This document shows positions 48,883-58,872 of a stretch of 64,000 bases of DNA, one piece after another. Under the pieces are notes generated by a model. It saw only the letters and a program-made list of their open reading frames with translations, searched no databases and was not told where the DNA came from. This DNA is from Kalmusia sp. IMI 367209 (lineage: Eukaryota > Ascomycota > Dothideomycetes > Pleosporales > Didymosphaeriaceae): the NCBI GenBank assembly GCA_027946365.1, contig JAPEUQ010000015.1, forward strand, positions 186,001 to 250,000, in the 5' to 3' direction. Position 1 is the stretch's first letter, and every line of letters begins with the position of its first letter. Position numbers and translations under genes: made by a program.

Positions 48883-51174
48883 ATGGCACTGCTCTTCAAT
48901 GTGAAAAACATCATCATGGCTCAGTCACGGAGGCCTATCCATTTCAACGGCCAGACCAGCTCTATACGAATCGATACCGATTTGTCTGCGGTGCAGCGAT
49001 TCCACCAACAACTCCCAAACTACTCGAAGACACCGCTTATCTCTCTTGAAGGAGCCGCAAGGAGGTTGAAGGTTAAGTCTGTCTTCGTTAAAGATGAGAG
49101 CAACAGACTAGGCCTTCTCGCGTTCAAGATACTCGGGGCATCGTGGGGATCCTGTCGCGCTATCATAGCCAACACTGGCATCCCAATAACTTCTCCCCTC
49201 GATGATATTGCGCAAGCTGCCCAAAAGAAAGGGTTTATACTTTTCACGGCAAGTGCAGGCAATCATGGGAGAGCTTTAGCCATGATGGCCCGCATCCTGG
49301 GTATACAAGCTCGCATTTACGTGCCCCGCACCGTCAGCGCAGAAGCGATACGCCTCATCTCTTCAGAAGGGGCACAGGTCAAGATTTCGAAGGAAGATTA
49401 TGATGGTGCGATAGCTGAGGCGTGGGACGAAGCTATTGCTACTGAAGGTGGTTTGTTTGTTCAAGACGCGGCCTTCGGGACGTATGAGACTATTCCCAGG
49501 TGGATCGTGGACGGCTACTCAACCCTACTAACCGGAGTCGAACAACAACTAGAAGAGCAGGATCTTAAAGCCAGTCTTTTAGTCACGCCGGTTGGTGTGG
49601 GGTCTCTAGCCCATGCTGTCGTGCGCCACTGCAAAGCCAAGGATCGACAGTGCGCTGTTATGTCTGTCGAGCCTGATACTGCAGCATGCCTGTACACCAG
49701 CTTAAAAGCTGGTAAGGCAGTTTCAGTGCGCACAACAAAGACATCTATGGAAGGGATGAATTGCGGTACATTATCCTCAACTGTCTTCGAGGATCTACAG
49801 AAAGGTGTGGATGCAAGTGCGACCGTCTCGGACTTCGAGTCACACCAGGCTATACAGTACCTATCGAATAGGTCTATCAACAGTGGGCCGTGTGCTGGTG
49901 CAGCGCTCGCTGCACTGTGGCGTCTAGCAGAATCTAGGGAACGCCCAGCATGGCTTACTGAGGATGCCGTGGTAGTGATTCTTAGCACCGAAGGTCCAAG
50001 GGATTATGAGACACCACTGGATACATCCATAAACGATCCAGTAGAGCTTACACAGCTGTTGACGACCATAGACTCCTCCAATCCTGATCTGTCCCAGGCT
50101 GCTGGTGCTGGAGAGACTGAAGTTGCCAATTATATTAGCGCATGGCTTCAACATCGAGGTATGGAGGCACACTGGGTCGAAGCTCAGCCTGGTCGACCAT
50201 CGATCGTTGGTATCCTTCGCGGATCCGGCGGTGGGAAGAAAATGATGTTGAACGGACACATCGACACCGTGAGCCTTTCTACTCACACTTCAGGTGACCC
50301 ACTAAGCGGAAAGCTGAAGGGAGACTGTATTTATGGGAGAGGCAGCTTGGATATGAAGTCTGGTGTTGCCGCGGCGATGGCTGCAATGGCAAGGATCGCC
50401 AGCTGTGGCGCGAAGCCGCGTGGTGATGTGATTCTTACAGCCGTCGCCGACGAAGAAAATCTCTCAAAAGGCACCGAGGCCGTCTTGAAAGCTGGCTGGA
50501 AAGCAGATGTTGCGATTGTCACAGAACCAACCCTCCAAGACATCGTAACAAGTCACAAGGGTTTCGTGTGGTTCGAGATTGACGTTCTCGGTGTCGCAGC
50601 GCATGGTTCGCTGCCGGAAGAAGGTGTGGACGCCATACTTCTGTCTGGATATTTGCAAACAGCTTTACTAGACTATGCAAAAACGTTGCCCTCCGATCCT
50701 AGCTTAGGGAAAGCCACCCTACATGGTGGACGAATCATTGGTGGCGAAGAACCCTCAAGTTATCCTGCGATGTGTACTACCACCGTTGAATTCCGAACGG
50801 TGCCGTCTCAGTCGCCGGAGTCGATTTTGAAAGATCTCGAGGACCTATTGAGTAGGATTGCAAATGAGATGCCAGCATTCAAGTATAATACCCCACGCAT
50901 CATCTTCTCTCGTCCTCCATCTCGACTGAAGGACAATCACCCGTTTGTGCAGTCTTTCGTCGCATCTGTAACGAAGACGCTCGGTACTGTGCGACCAACT
51001 GTAGGGCGGGCGTTCTGGTGCGATGCTGGACTCCTAAATCAGGCCGGTATACCGACGATCATATATGGACCCATAGGGGCAGGACTTCATGGTGCTGAGG
51101 AATGGGTGAGTGCTGAAAGTATCCGGAGCGTCACGAATGTGCTTGAGACAGCGATTCGAGACATCTGCATGTAA
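48883..51174 (+). CDS. Fusion of diaminopropionate ammonia-lyase-like PLP enzyme and M20 metallohydrolase
   Basis: One uninterrupted frame of 763 residues; a second ATG at 48916 (MAQSRRP) may be the real start. Residues about 40-380 are a fold-type II PLP enzyme: NRLGLLAFKILGAS carries the PLP lysine (about K82) in the form seen in 2,3-diaminopropionate ammonia-lyases, with the phosphate and substrate loops SAGNHGRALA and GVGSLAHAVV. Residues about 395-763 are an M20 amidohydrolase with LNGHIDTVSL (H459, D461), GRGSLDMKSG, the catalytic pair ADEEN, VTEPT and GAGLHGAEEW supplying metal ligands, like ArgE/DapE and YgeY. The two halves are separate neighbouring genes (ygeX, ygeY) in E. coli as I recall. 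A likely role is hydrolysis of an acylated diamino acid followed by deamination to pyruvate and ammonia; this is inference. Confidence 0.88.
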   Translation: MALLFNVKNIIMAQSRRPIHFNGQTSSIRIDTDLSAVQRFHQQLPNYSKTPLISLEGAARRLKVKSVFVKDESNRLGLLAFKILGASWGSCRAIIANTGIPITSPLDDIAQAAQKKGFILFTASAGNHGRALAMMARILGIQARIYVPRTVSAEAIRLISSEGAQVKISKEDYDGAIAEAWDEAIATEGGLFVQDAAFGTYETIPRWIVDGYSTLLTGVEQQLEEQDLKASLLVTPVGVGSLAHAVVRHCKAKDRQCAVMSVEPDTAACLYTSLKAGKAVSVRTTKTSMEGMNCGTLSSTVFEDLQKGVDASATVSDFESHQAIQYLSNRSINSGPCAGAALAALWRLAESRERPAWLTEDAVVVILSTEGPRDYETPLDTSINDPVELTQLLTTIDSSNPDLSQAAGAGETEVANYISAWLQHRGMEAHWVEAQPGRPSIVGILRGSGGGKKMMLNGHIDTVSLSTHTSGDPLSGKLKGDCIYGRGSLDMKSGVAAAMAAMARIASCGAKPRGDVILTAVADEENLSKGTEAVLKAGWKADVAIVTEPTLQDIVTSHKGFVWFEIDVLGVAAHGSLPEEGVDAILLSGYLQTALLDYAKTLPSDPSLGKATLHGGRIIGGEEPSSYPAMCTTTVEFRTVPSQSPESILKDLEDLLSRIANEMPAFKYNTPRIIFSRPPSRLKDNHPFVQSFVASVTKTLGTVRPTVGRAFWCDAGLLNQAGIPTIIYGPIGAGLHGAEEWVSAESIRSVTNVLETAIRDICM

Positions 51175-52170
51175 GCCAAGGAGACTAATTTCAAATGATC
51201 TAAACAAGGAGAATCGAGATACGGAAGTAGACTCTGTCGAGATATTTGCTTAAAGGCCGTCTATCTTCTTTGACCAATTTATCCCAGATTCATTTTGTGT
51301 TGCATAGTATAGTGTACTCGCCAAACGAGGAGCTCCGGAAGTATCTTGCAATTGACATATACTGCTAGTACCTTCCTGAATCTTAGGGTTATAATCGACT
51401 GAGCACCACATTAGACTTCAGGTGCGGCGCGAAACGATCCTGCACCTTATTCGACCCAGAACAGACTATTGTACCATGTTAGGCATGACTGGAGGTTGTT
51501 CTCTCCTATAGCAAACTGCCATTATCCTACTCGTCGTCATCTTCATCTCTTGTGTCGCCCGAGGCTTCATCAATGGGACCTCATGAGCCGTCCCTTTAGG
51601 CGGGTTTCCTTATGTGATAGTGGTTCAGGCCAGCTATCGCATGCCTAAATAGACCAAGCCAGGGGATAAAAGCGACCCCGAATTCACCACTAGAGCTGTC
51701 GGGGACGATCTGATCAATTCGAATCACATTAAAGCGTTGTAACGACATTTTAAAACCAAATTCTGAGATTTTCGACATGGCGTTGGGCGTCTTTAGGTTG
51801 CTGGATGCGTGCCGAGGCTCGTGCGGCTCAGTGCGCTAGCTCCGCAACCCGTGACGTCAGAATCAAATCTAGAGAAGCCAGTCCGTAAACCGACTTTGTT
51901 CCATATTTTCAGGGTAGATTGAAGGATCCTTGATCTACCCCTAGTCATCTTGAGGGCGCTGTTGACTCGGGGCTCAGGTGCTAGGGCGAGCGAAGGTGGC
52001 GTAAAATCGACCCCAAATTCACCGGCCGAGGCCAATATTCTAGAAAGGGATACCTGATATTTTAAAAGAAGTAAGCGAACGTACAGGGGTTTCAGGAACA
52101 ATTTTCAGGCTATGCAATTAATTAGCGCATCGGAAGAGACACATGCTATGCAGGGCGTACGACAAACCAC
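51175..52170. other. Spacer with an internal direct duplication
   Basis: Two related stretches, about 51655-51745 and 51985-52070, share gataaaagcgaccccgaattcacc versus gtaaaatcgaccccaaattcacc and a following attttaaaa. Their minus strands read GEFGV-F-P-L-L in both. The origin is unknown; it could be a decayed repeat. Confidence 0.4.
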
Positions 52171-52405
52171 CCGCTAGCATGGTGCATGTAGTTGAGCCGA
52201 CCACGCTAAAAGCTCAGGCGACCAAGAAAAAAATTTACGCTAGTAACTCTTGGTGTGCTGACAAACTTCTTGGTGGGGTACATCCTAGCCTTGGTCGCCC
52301 CAGCTTCCTCCTTCCTACACCCCACTTACCCCAAGAAAATATAGTTGCATAACGCTAGGGGACAGGAACTAGTCACTAACACCTTACAAACCCCTTCAGT
52401 ATCTC

Positions 52406-55400
52406 ATGGAAATGGATGAAGGAGTAGTGTCTGGAAGTATTGAGGAATGGCAGCAATGTAAGTTCTGGATGGGTTATGAAGGGGTTGAGAATACCTACTA
52501 ACCATATTAGCAATCGAACTGTCCCAAAGCCATTTCTCTGATAGTAGTGAGAATGAAGAGAGAGATGAGGACGTAAGCTCTACTACAGAGGCTTTACCAA
52601 CAGCGGAAAACGAGGAAGAAGATCGTGAATGTGTATGTACCAACATGATGGCAAGGTGTTCTGAACCCGTTCTCAACCCCATAGGATGATAATTTTACGC
52701 TAAGCGTTCTTACCTCGGGGACTCCACCACTGATGACAAAGACAATTACACATGTTGGCTTATTACCTGATTACCCCCCAAACAAGTGTAGATGGGCATA
52801 CATTTGTCGTCCATATTGGCAGGGAAAGAGCTACGCTTGAGCAGGCAAGGGCAGAAGGAGACTCAGTATGATCCCCTCCCCAACCCCATACTAATGCCTT
52901 CTCATGACCTTAGATGCAGTATTGCAGACGGTTGAAAGGTCCCATGAAACGCACGGTCTCTCCCTTCTTTAACTCAAGTGCTTCACGGATCCGGTCTATC
53001 TGCACAGGGATTAAGCGATGCCAATACCTTGACAACGCCTTAGCAACATTTTCGCATACGCATGTAAATGAAGAGACTTGGGAACATATGCGGAATGCTC
53101 GATTAGATGCATATCGAGGGAATTAGACCCACGCAAAGAAGGTCTACTAGGTAGGCCTCCTCAAGGTATTCTGAAGGCCTTATTAACGTATTTAGTTGGT
53201 ATACAGCTATTATGCATCGCTTTCAGGGTGGTGTTTTCTGCCCATCGCAGGGTTCAACATGTGGCCCTGTTATTAGACGAAGCCGTACTATGGTAAGTAG
53301 TTCAATACTAACTAGTTACTAACTAGACCTATTCATAACCCTTCTAATACCCTTAGGATTCCTCTGGTTCCCCTTCCTACTATATTGGCTGTCAGGCATA
53401 TCAGGGTCCACATACACCAGATAAACATTACTTTCGGAAGATTTCCTACCAATACTCTATCGAACACCTCCAGTACCTCTTCGCAACGGGTTTAGAAGTA
53501 ACCCAAGGCCCCCAAGATACATGTGCAGTTATACTTCCAACTACTACAAAGCTAGCTAACTGTGGTATGTAACTAGGTTATAAAGTTATTAAATAGGGAA
53601 TACTAACGCCTTCATAAGACGTTGATCATCCACAGGGACATGGGAAGCTGGAAAAGCAACCATGTGAAGTTGAGTTTAATATCTTAATCCCTACAAATCT
53701 AGTTGAGAATCCCTTCTTTCTATTTACCTACATGGTATACATACCCACCACCACCACCACCTACAAAGCTACCTAGCGTCCTCGGCAACTGAACTTATAG
53801 AGCTTATCCGCCGGGTTAAGGATCCTAGCCTAACCTGTGGTATGTTCTTCCTAACCCAACCTCAAGGGGTTTATAAGGTAACCTCAACTAGCTTCATTCC
53901 TACGTGGTCCATTCATGGACTCACTATGCCAAAAATACGGCGTAAATTCATTTGGTCAAATCCATGCAACGCTTAATAACCTTGATCGCCTACGAGCTAT
54001 TATTTATAAGGAAAAGCTCAATATGTTCCCATCAGGTCAGGATCTAGCTGGCGTCCAATTTGAAATGGATATGCGCCATAAGAATATTGACACGGTTCGA
54101 ATACCCTTCTCAACCCCTGCATACACCTTCTCATCCCTTCAGGCATATATCCGCGAGATACATCATTCCCAATTAGGCACTCTTATCCTTACAATGAGAA
54201 AAGAGCAGGCCATTACACTTATAAGCTTAGCTAGCTTTCAGATTGACGTATCATTCAACGCAATCGTGAACCCTGGCAGGAACTTATAATAGCTTACTTT
54301 AATGAACAGCATGGGAAGTGTATGGAAACCCCTTCTCAAGATGTTGATAATAGCTAAATATATAGTATTTACTCTTGCCCGTATTTATATGAATACAAAG
54401 AGACGCCGATCATATTCTCAAGCCTTTCAGATCCTCTTTAAATGGGTTGAGAAACTCTCTGGTCAGCCAGTACAGTGGCGTCATATTCACCAGACAGGAT
54501 TTATAGGTGTCACTGCAGATATGGATGGCGCTCAATTTGGAGGTTAGTACCCTCCTCAAGGCAATCACAACCCCTCACAACCCCTTTATAACATGTTCTA
54601 AAGCCATTATACAGGGTTTGGGCGGTACTTACGCCATATTGACCCATTTAGTCGGCCATGGCGCTATCATATTGCTCATACAGTAAAGTTTTGCTCACAC
54701 CACTTCAAAATGGGTATAGAACGCGTTGAGAACCGGATGGAATACCCAGACCCAGGTATAATAGAAAAGATGTGGTCAATTTTACACGCACGTAGTTGGG
54801 ATCAATATAGTAAAATCCTATCTGAGCTTGAACGTAAGTTAAAAATAAGAGGTTATAGATACTATACTAACACCTTACTAAGGTGATGAACAGATCGTAG
54901 TACAAAACTGGGCTAAACATAAACATACTACTACGTTTGCATATGGCCTCTATCGCTATATCTCTAAGATGGCCAGGATGATTGGTATCGCCTTGAGAAC
55001 ACCTCCAACCATGTTGAGCAGACAGGTAAAAAGTCATACTCATATGGTAAACAGCTAAATTTACTCCCCTGCAATCCTTATGTAGGTGTTATCAACCCTA
55101 AAAGAAGGCAATACTAACGCCTTAAGGGCTATGAAACTTGATGATCGTGATATTGATCAACAATTGGCACGCAACATAATGGGTCTACGCCATGGGTATT
55201 CAAAGACTGCCCCTTCAGCTAGGGAGAATATAAAAATGCGTAGAGAAAGTATATATACATAGTTCTAACCCCTTCACATCCCTATGCTAACACGTTTAGA
55301 TCGTAAACGGAAGCGAAGGACTAGCATTGAGCAAGTAGATGATTCTGCTAGTGACGAGGAAGAGAGATCTATGGCACGCGGGTCCTCGACTGGTTTTGTG

Positions 55401-55724
55401 AAGCCTAGGGCATCCTCAAAGCGTAGAAGTGATGTTGGTGACCGGCTAGCAAGGGGTTTATCATCATCATCACCAGCAAGTGAGTCTTCGCAGCCCTTGA
55501 CAACCGCTTCCCAACCTATATCTATCCCCTTTCGGACACCTTCACTAGAACCAAGCCTTCAACGTCAAGCTATTCATCATAATATGGACCTTGAGGCTAG
55601 ACGAGCGGAGCTTGAATTACGTGAACGGGCGGCAGCTATAAAACAAAAGGAGTTGATGAATGAAAAGCTTGAGTTGGAAATCGAGGCAATGCGGAGGGGT
55701 TCCGTACCCCCTCCCAACCCCTAG
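52406..55724 (+). CDS. Transposase-like protein of the 52182 element (multi-exon, model incomplete)
   Basis: Exon 1 is 52406-52457, exon 2 begins 52511, and further exons are clear at 53915-54289, 54302-54547, about 54616-54830 and on; the last, 55299-55724, joins in frame across an intron ending TTTAG. Later exons contain TADMDGAQFGGFGRYLRHIDP and VKFCSHHFKMGIERV: an acidic residue in a conserved block followed by a C-x2-H pair, which resembles DDE transposases of the MULE type. The C-terminus is basic (RKRKRRTS) then a Glu/Arg coiled coil. Introns carry GGGTTGAGAA-like words. Several middle exons (52.7-53.9 kb) could not be resolved and may be broken, so the extent is a frame and not a finished model. 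Confidence 0.6.
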
Positions 55725-56106
55725 GGAAGGCTTTATTATTATGCCTTTGTAATATACCAAATGTATATATTGTTGGAAGCTAAATAGGTGTTTGAATAGT
55801 AAAAAGTTTGTATATATAATTGATAGGGATAATAAGAGGAGATTTAAATATATTGAGTGCCTTGAGAACCCCTTGGTATGGTATTCAGCTATCTGGTAAC
55901 TAGGTATATACTCTAATAGCTCACACAGCCAGAGTATTGGGTAGACCATATCAACGTCTCGAGAACCCCATGTCAACCCCTACCTATCGTCTTCGAGATA
56001 TCAACCCTGCTCAATTACTTCGTGATCTCCATGAATCCATAGCCAAATTTGCTGGGTATATGCAACTGAACGCGTTGAGAACGCCTTGACAACACCATCA
56101 CAACCC
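55725..56106. other. Convergent intergenic spacer inside the transposon
   Basis: It lies between the 3' ends of the transposase-like and zinc-finger genes. It is AT-rich at first, then rich in the GGTTGAGAACCCC-like word (about 55860-56090). Both terminators must lie here. Confidence 0.5.
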
Positions 56107-57242
56107 CTAGATAGCATCCTCCTCGCTATCTCCAGCATGCTCAGAGGCCTCATGCGCTGAGGTTGAGTAGTCGTCATCTCCAGGATTAGGATAGCCCCAA
56201 TCATAGTAAAAGGTGTTTTCGCACGCTTTGCTGAAGTAGCACCCTAAAACAGTGAGATTGGGTTGAGAAGGGGTTGGAGTCGGGTTGACAAGGCGAACAT
56301 ACCATCATATTGGCCAGGGTTCTCTCCCCCCCCTGAGCTAGATCGTGACAGTTCTTGCAGGGGAATACCATGCCGTTGTTCTTGAGGATAATGTGAAGAG
56401 TGTCGTAATCAGGCTATTTTATTGTTAGAAGGGGTTGAAAACATGTTGACAGCCCGTTGGCAACCCGTCCACTTACATCTCCTTTCTTGACACCATTCTT
56501 TTTGTTGGCCTTTGCATGCGAGGGGACCTTAGGGCGTTCATGGCGCGGTAGCGTGCTATCAAATGCGAAAGTAAGATCTTGAGCGTCCACGTTGACAGTA
56601 CCACGTGAACCCCTTGTGGACCCCTTGACCTTCCTAGTACCCTTCTCAATACCTCCACGGCCACCACCACGCTTGCTTCCACGGCCACCACCACGACCAC
56701 CGCGGGTAGACCGGAGTGTACGCTTCTTAGTTGGGCTTGTTGGAGTTGGTGATGGCTGGGAGGGGTTGGGATCCCGTTGAGACGGGGTTGCCGATGCAAT
56801 CAGAAGAGCCTGGGGCGCTGGAGGAGGGGTAACCAGGATACTTGGGTCTTTTTCAGCTAATGCTTTCATGTTGGTCTTGTAGAATGCTGACATGGGGTTA
56901 GCAACGGGTTGGCAACGGGTTGACAACACCTACCCAGTGACTCCTTGATTCTGGCAATACTAGGGTTGCCACCTTTACCTCCATCTCCTAGCTTGATATC
57001 GTGCCATTTCTTGTAGTGGACCTTCATATTATCTGGTGTAAGGGTTTTCTGTAGGGGTTCAGATTGGGTTGACAACACCTTCTCAAGACATTACTTACAC
57101 CACAATGCTGTCCATCTTCGCCTTGAGCGCGGCACTTGTAGTCACCAAGATAGGGCCTGTCTCCATCCTATATGTTATCAGTAAAGGGTTGAGAAGCCCA
57201 TGGCAACCTATTGCCAACCCCATCATTATCACTTACCTCCAT
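56107..57242 (-). CDS. Zinc-finger, Arg/Gly-rich accessory protein of the 52182 element
   Basis: On the minus strand, small exons start at 57242 (MetGlu, then donor GTAAGT). One exon reads GDYKCRAQGEDGQHCG, the next MKVHYKKWHDIKLG, together a C-x10-C...H-x4-H zinc finger like a BED finger. A later exon (to about 56475) has a Pro-rich part and then RGGRGGGRGSKRGGGRGG, a nucleic-acid-binding type segment. The final exons carry FPCKNCHD and CYFSKACEN, a second Cys/His cluster, and end in an acidic tail at TAG 56107-56109. A separate DNA-binding protein beside a transposase is known from other two-gene transposons (mudrB-like). The introns contain GGGTTGACAAC-like words. Product family unknown. 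Confidence 0.55.
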
Positions 57243-57673
57243 GAATGGGAAGGCGGTCGGAACGCCGGGCGCGCGGCAATAAGCTTGGTAATACTCATCT
57301 TCGTGGACTTTAGGAGGCATATTGAGCTATATTTGAGTAGTTATCAAGGTGTTGGGTGGTTGTTGGTGGGGTGAGTGAGAAAGCTGGTCGGCTCAGTTAT
57401 TGTGTGGTGGCCTGAGCGTCGCATGATTAAGCGAGCTTTTAGCGTGGTGGGCTCAGCTGAGTCCTCCGCTAGCATGAGATTACCATGAGTCGAGGCTTTC
57501 GGTAGGGTAGCATTGAGCAGTCAGCGCCATCCGCTTTGCGACTAGTCATCGTGGAGCAAGCGCACCTTATCTAATACTATATACCTTCTAATTTTATAGC
57601 CCACCGACTTAGTAGCTCCACGACTCTCTTTTCATCATTGTTCTCTCCGCCGCGCAGCATTAACAGACCGCCA

Positions 57674-58649
57674 ATGCCAGTTAATTCGGCTCTAAAAGGC
57701 TTTGAAGGCCCGACGTGGAACCTCGCCCGCACGGCCTGCGAGCGGAATGACACGTCTCTTATAGAGCAGGCGTTCTCAACCTGCTCTGAGGAAGAGGATC
57801 CCGAAGGTCTTCTCCAATATAGCTGCCGTCATGCTATTCAAAACAATGCGGAACATGTTCTCAAGTACCTCATCGAAAAAAAGGGGCTTGGATGTTCAAA
57901 CCCTACAACCAAGAATTGTTGCTGGCAATGGACGGTCAATATCGATACTTGAGCTCCTGCTTGCGCACGGCTGGGATATCAACTGGCGCAACACTTCGTC
58001 TTCGACCGTGGATGCTGAGCCCTTTATGTGGCACATTGTCGACGATGGCAAGTTGGTTGCCTGGTGCCTAGACCATGATGCAAGCGTGTTCCCAAAGCAC
58101 CAGGAGCCGCTGCAAGACGATGAGATCACAATCTCCCAAATGATTTGCAGCCAGGTCTTGGAACGCGCTGCCGCTCGTGCCGATGTCGAGACGTTCGAGC
58201 TCTTGCGCTCCAAGGGAGCGCCACTAGGTTGGCGTCCGCTCCATCTCGCTGTACAGACTGCGGCATTCCATACTCGCCGAGAAGAAACCGAAACAGGTTT
58301 TGAAGAAATGGAGCCAAGTCGTGCACGGATGTTAGAAAAGAGAATGGATATGGTGCGTCACCTGATCGATGTAGTTGGTCTTGATGTCAACGCTCCCGAT
58401 TATCCTGGTGGTCGTAAATATCAAGATCGCCTTGGAACGCCGATTTGCTATCTTGCGCATGAAGAGGGACTGCACCATACTAAGGAGCTCACCTGGCTGC
58501 TATTAGATCGAGGTGCCGACCCTACTCCAGGGTTGGAAGAGGCAGAATCTTCCGGTCATGAGACATTCGCGAAAGACGTCGAGGCCTGGAAGGCGCAGTG
58601 TGGAAGCAGCTCGCAGCGGAGTGATAGTGGGAAGTGCATTGTACAATAG
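57674..58649 (+). CDS. Ankyrin-like protein with a +1 frameshift
   Basis: The frame from ATG 57674 reads through NLARTACERND, a helix-rich ankyrin-like start, to HVLKYLIEKKGL; there an A7G4 run at 57876-57886 holds one base too many. The text then continues one frame over as DVQTLQPRIVAGNG, SILELLLAHGWDINWRN, LERAAARADVETFELLRSKGAPLGW, RPLHLAV and WLLLDRGADPTPG to the stop at 58647-58649. Ankyrin units are divergent but the helix-turn-helix and LLL-RGAD landmarks are clear. With the extra base removed it would have about 325 residues. No other domain is present; a role in protein binding is all that can be said. It starts about 200 bp after the transposon's right target duplication. Confidence 0.7.
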
Positions 58650-58872
58650 CCGATTGACGTTCACAAAGACTCTGATCATATTTTTTTTTTGAAGAAATGC
58701 TGAGTCTGTAAGGGTGCATATAGATTCTCGAAAACTATGCATACGTGAAATTCCGCGTGTTAATACTCAAGTATATTGTGCATATATTTACTTGAAAAAG
58801 ATACGGTGACTGCATAACAATATTTGCGGAGCCTGGCTCAATAAAGGTAGCCAGGCATCAACGAACTGTTGA

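Larger units (their letters stand above)
52182..57465 (+). mobile_element. TIR transposon, 5.28 kb, with 11-bp target duplication and two convergent genes (Mutator-like)
   Basis: It is flanked by perfect CCGCTAGCATG copies at 52171-52181 and 57466-57476. The left end carries TTGAGCCGACCACGCTAAAAGCTC about 10 bp inside, and the right end, inverted, CTGAGCCCACCACGCTAAAAGCTC; the outermost 9-10 bp match poorly. It holds a plus-strand multi-exon transposase-like gene (52406-55724) and a minus-strand zinc-finger gene (56107-57242). Base composition is normal and there is no sign of RIP, in contrast to the inverted relative at 13281-24812. The long target duplication and two-gene layout are like Mutator elements, but a different superfamily is possible. 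Confidence 0.85.
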
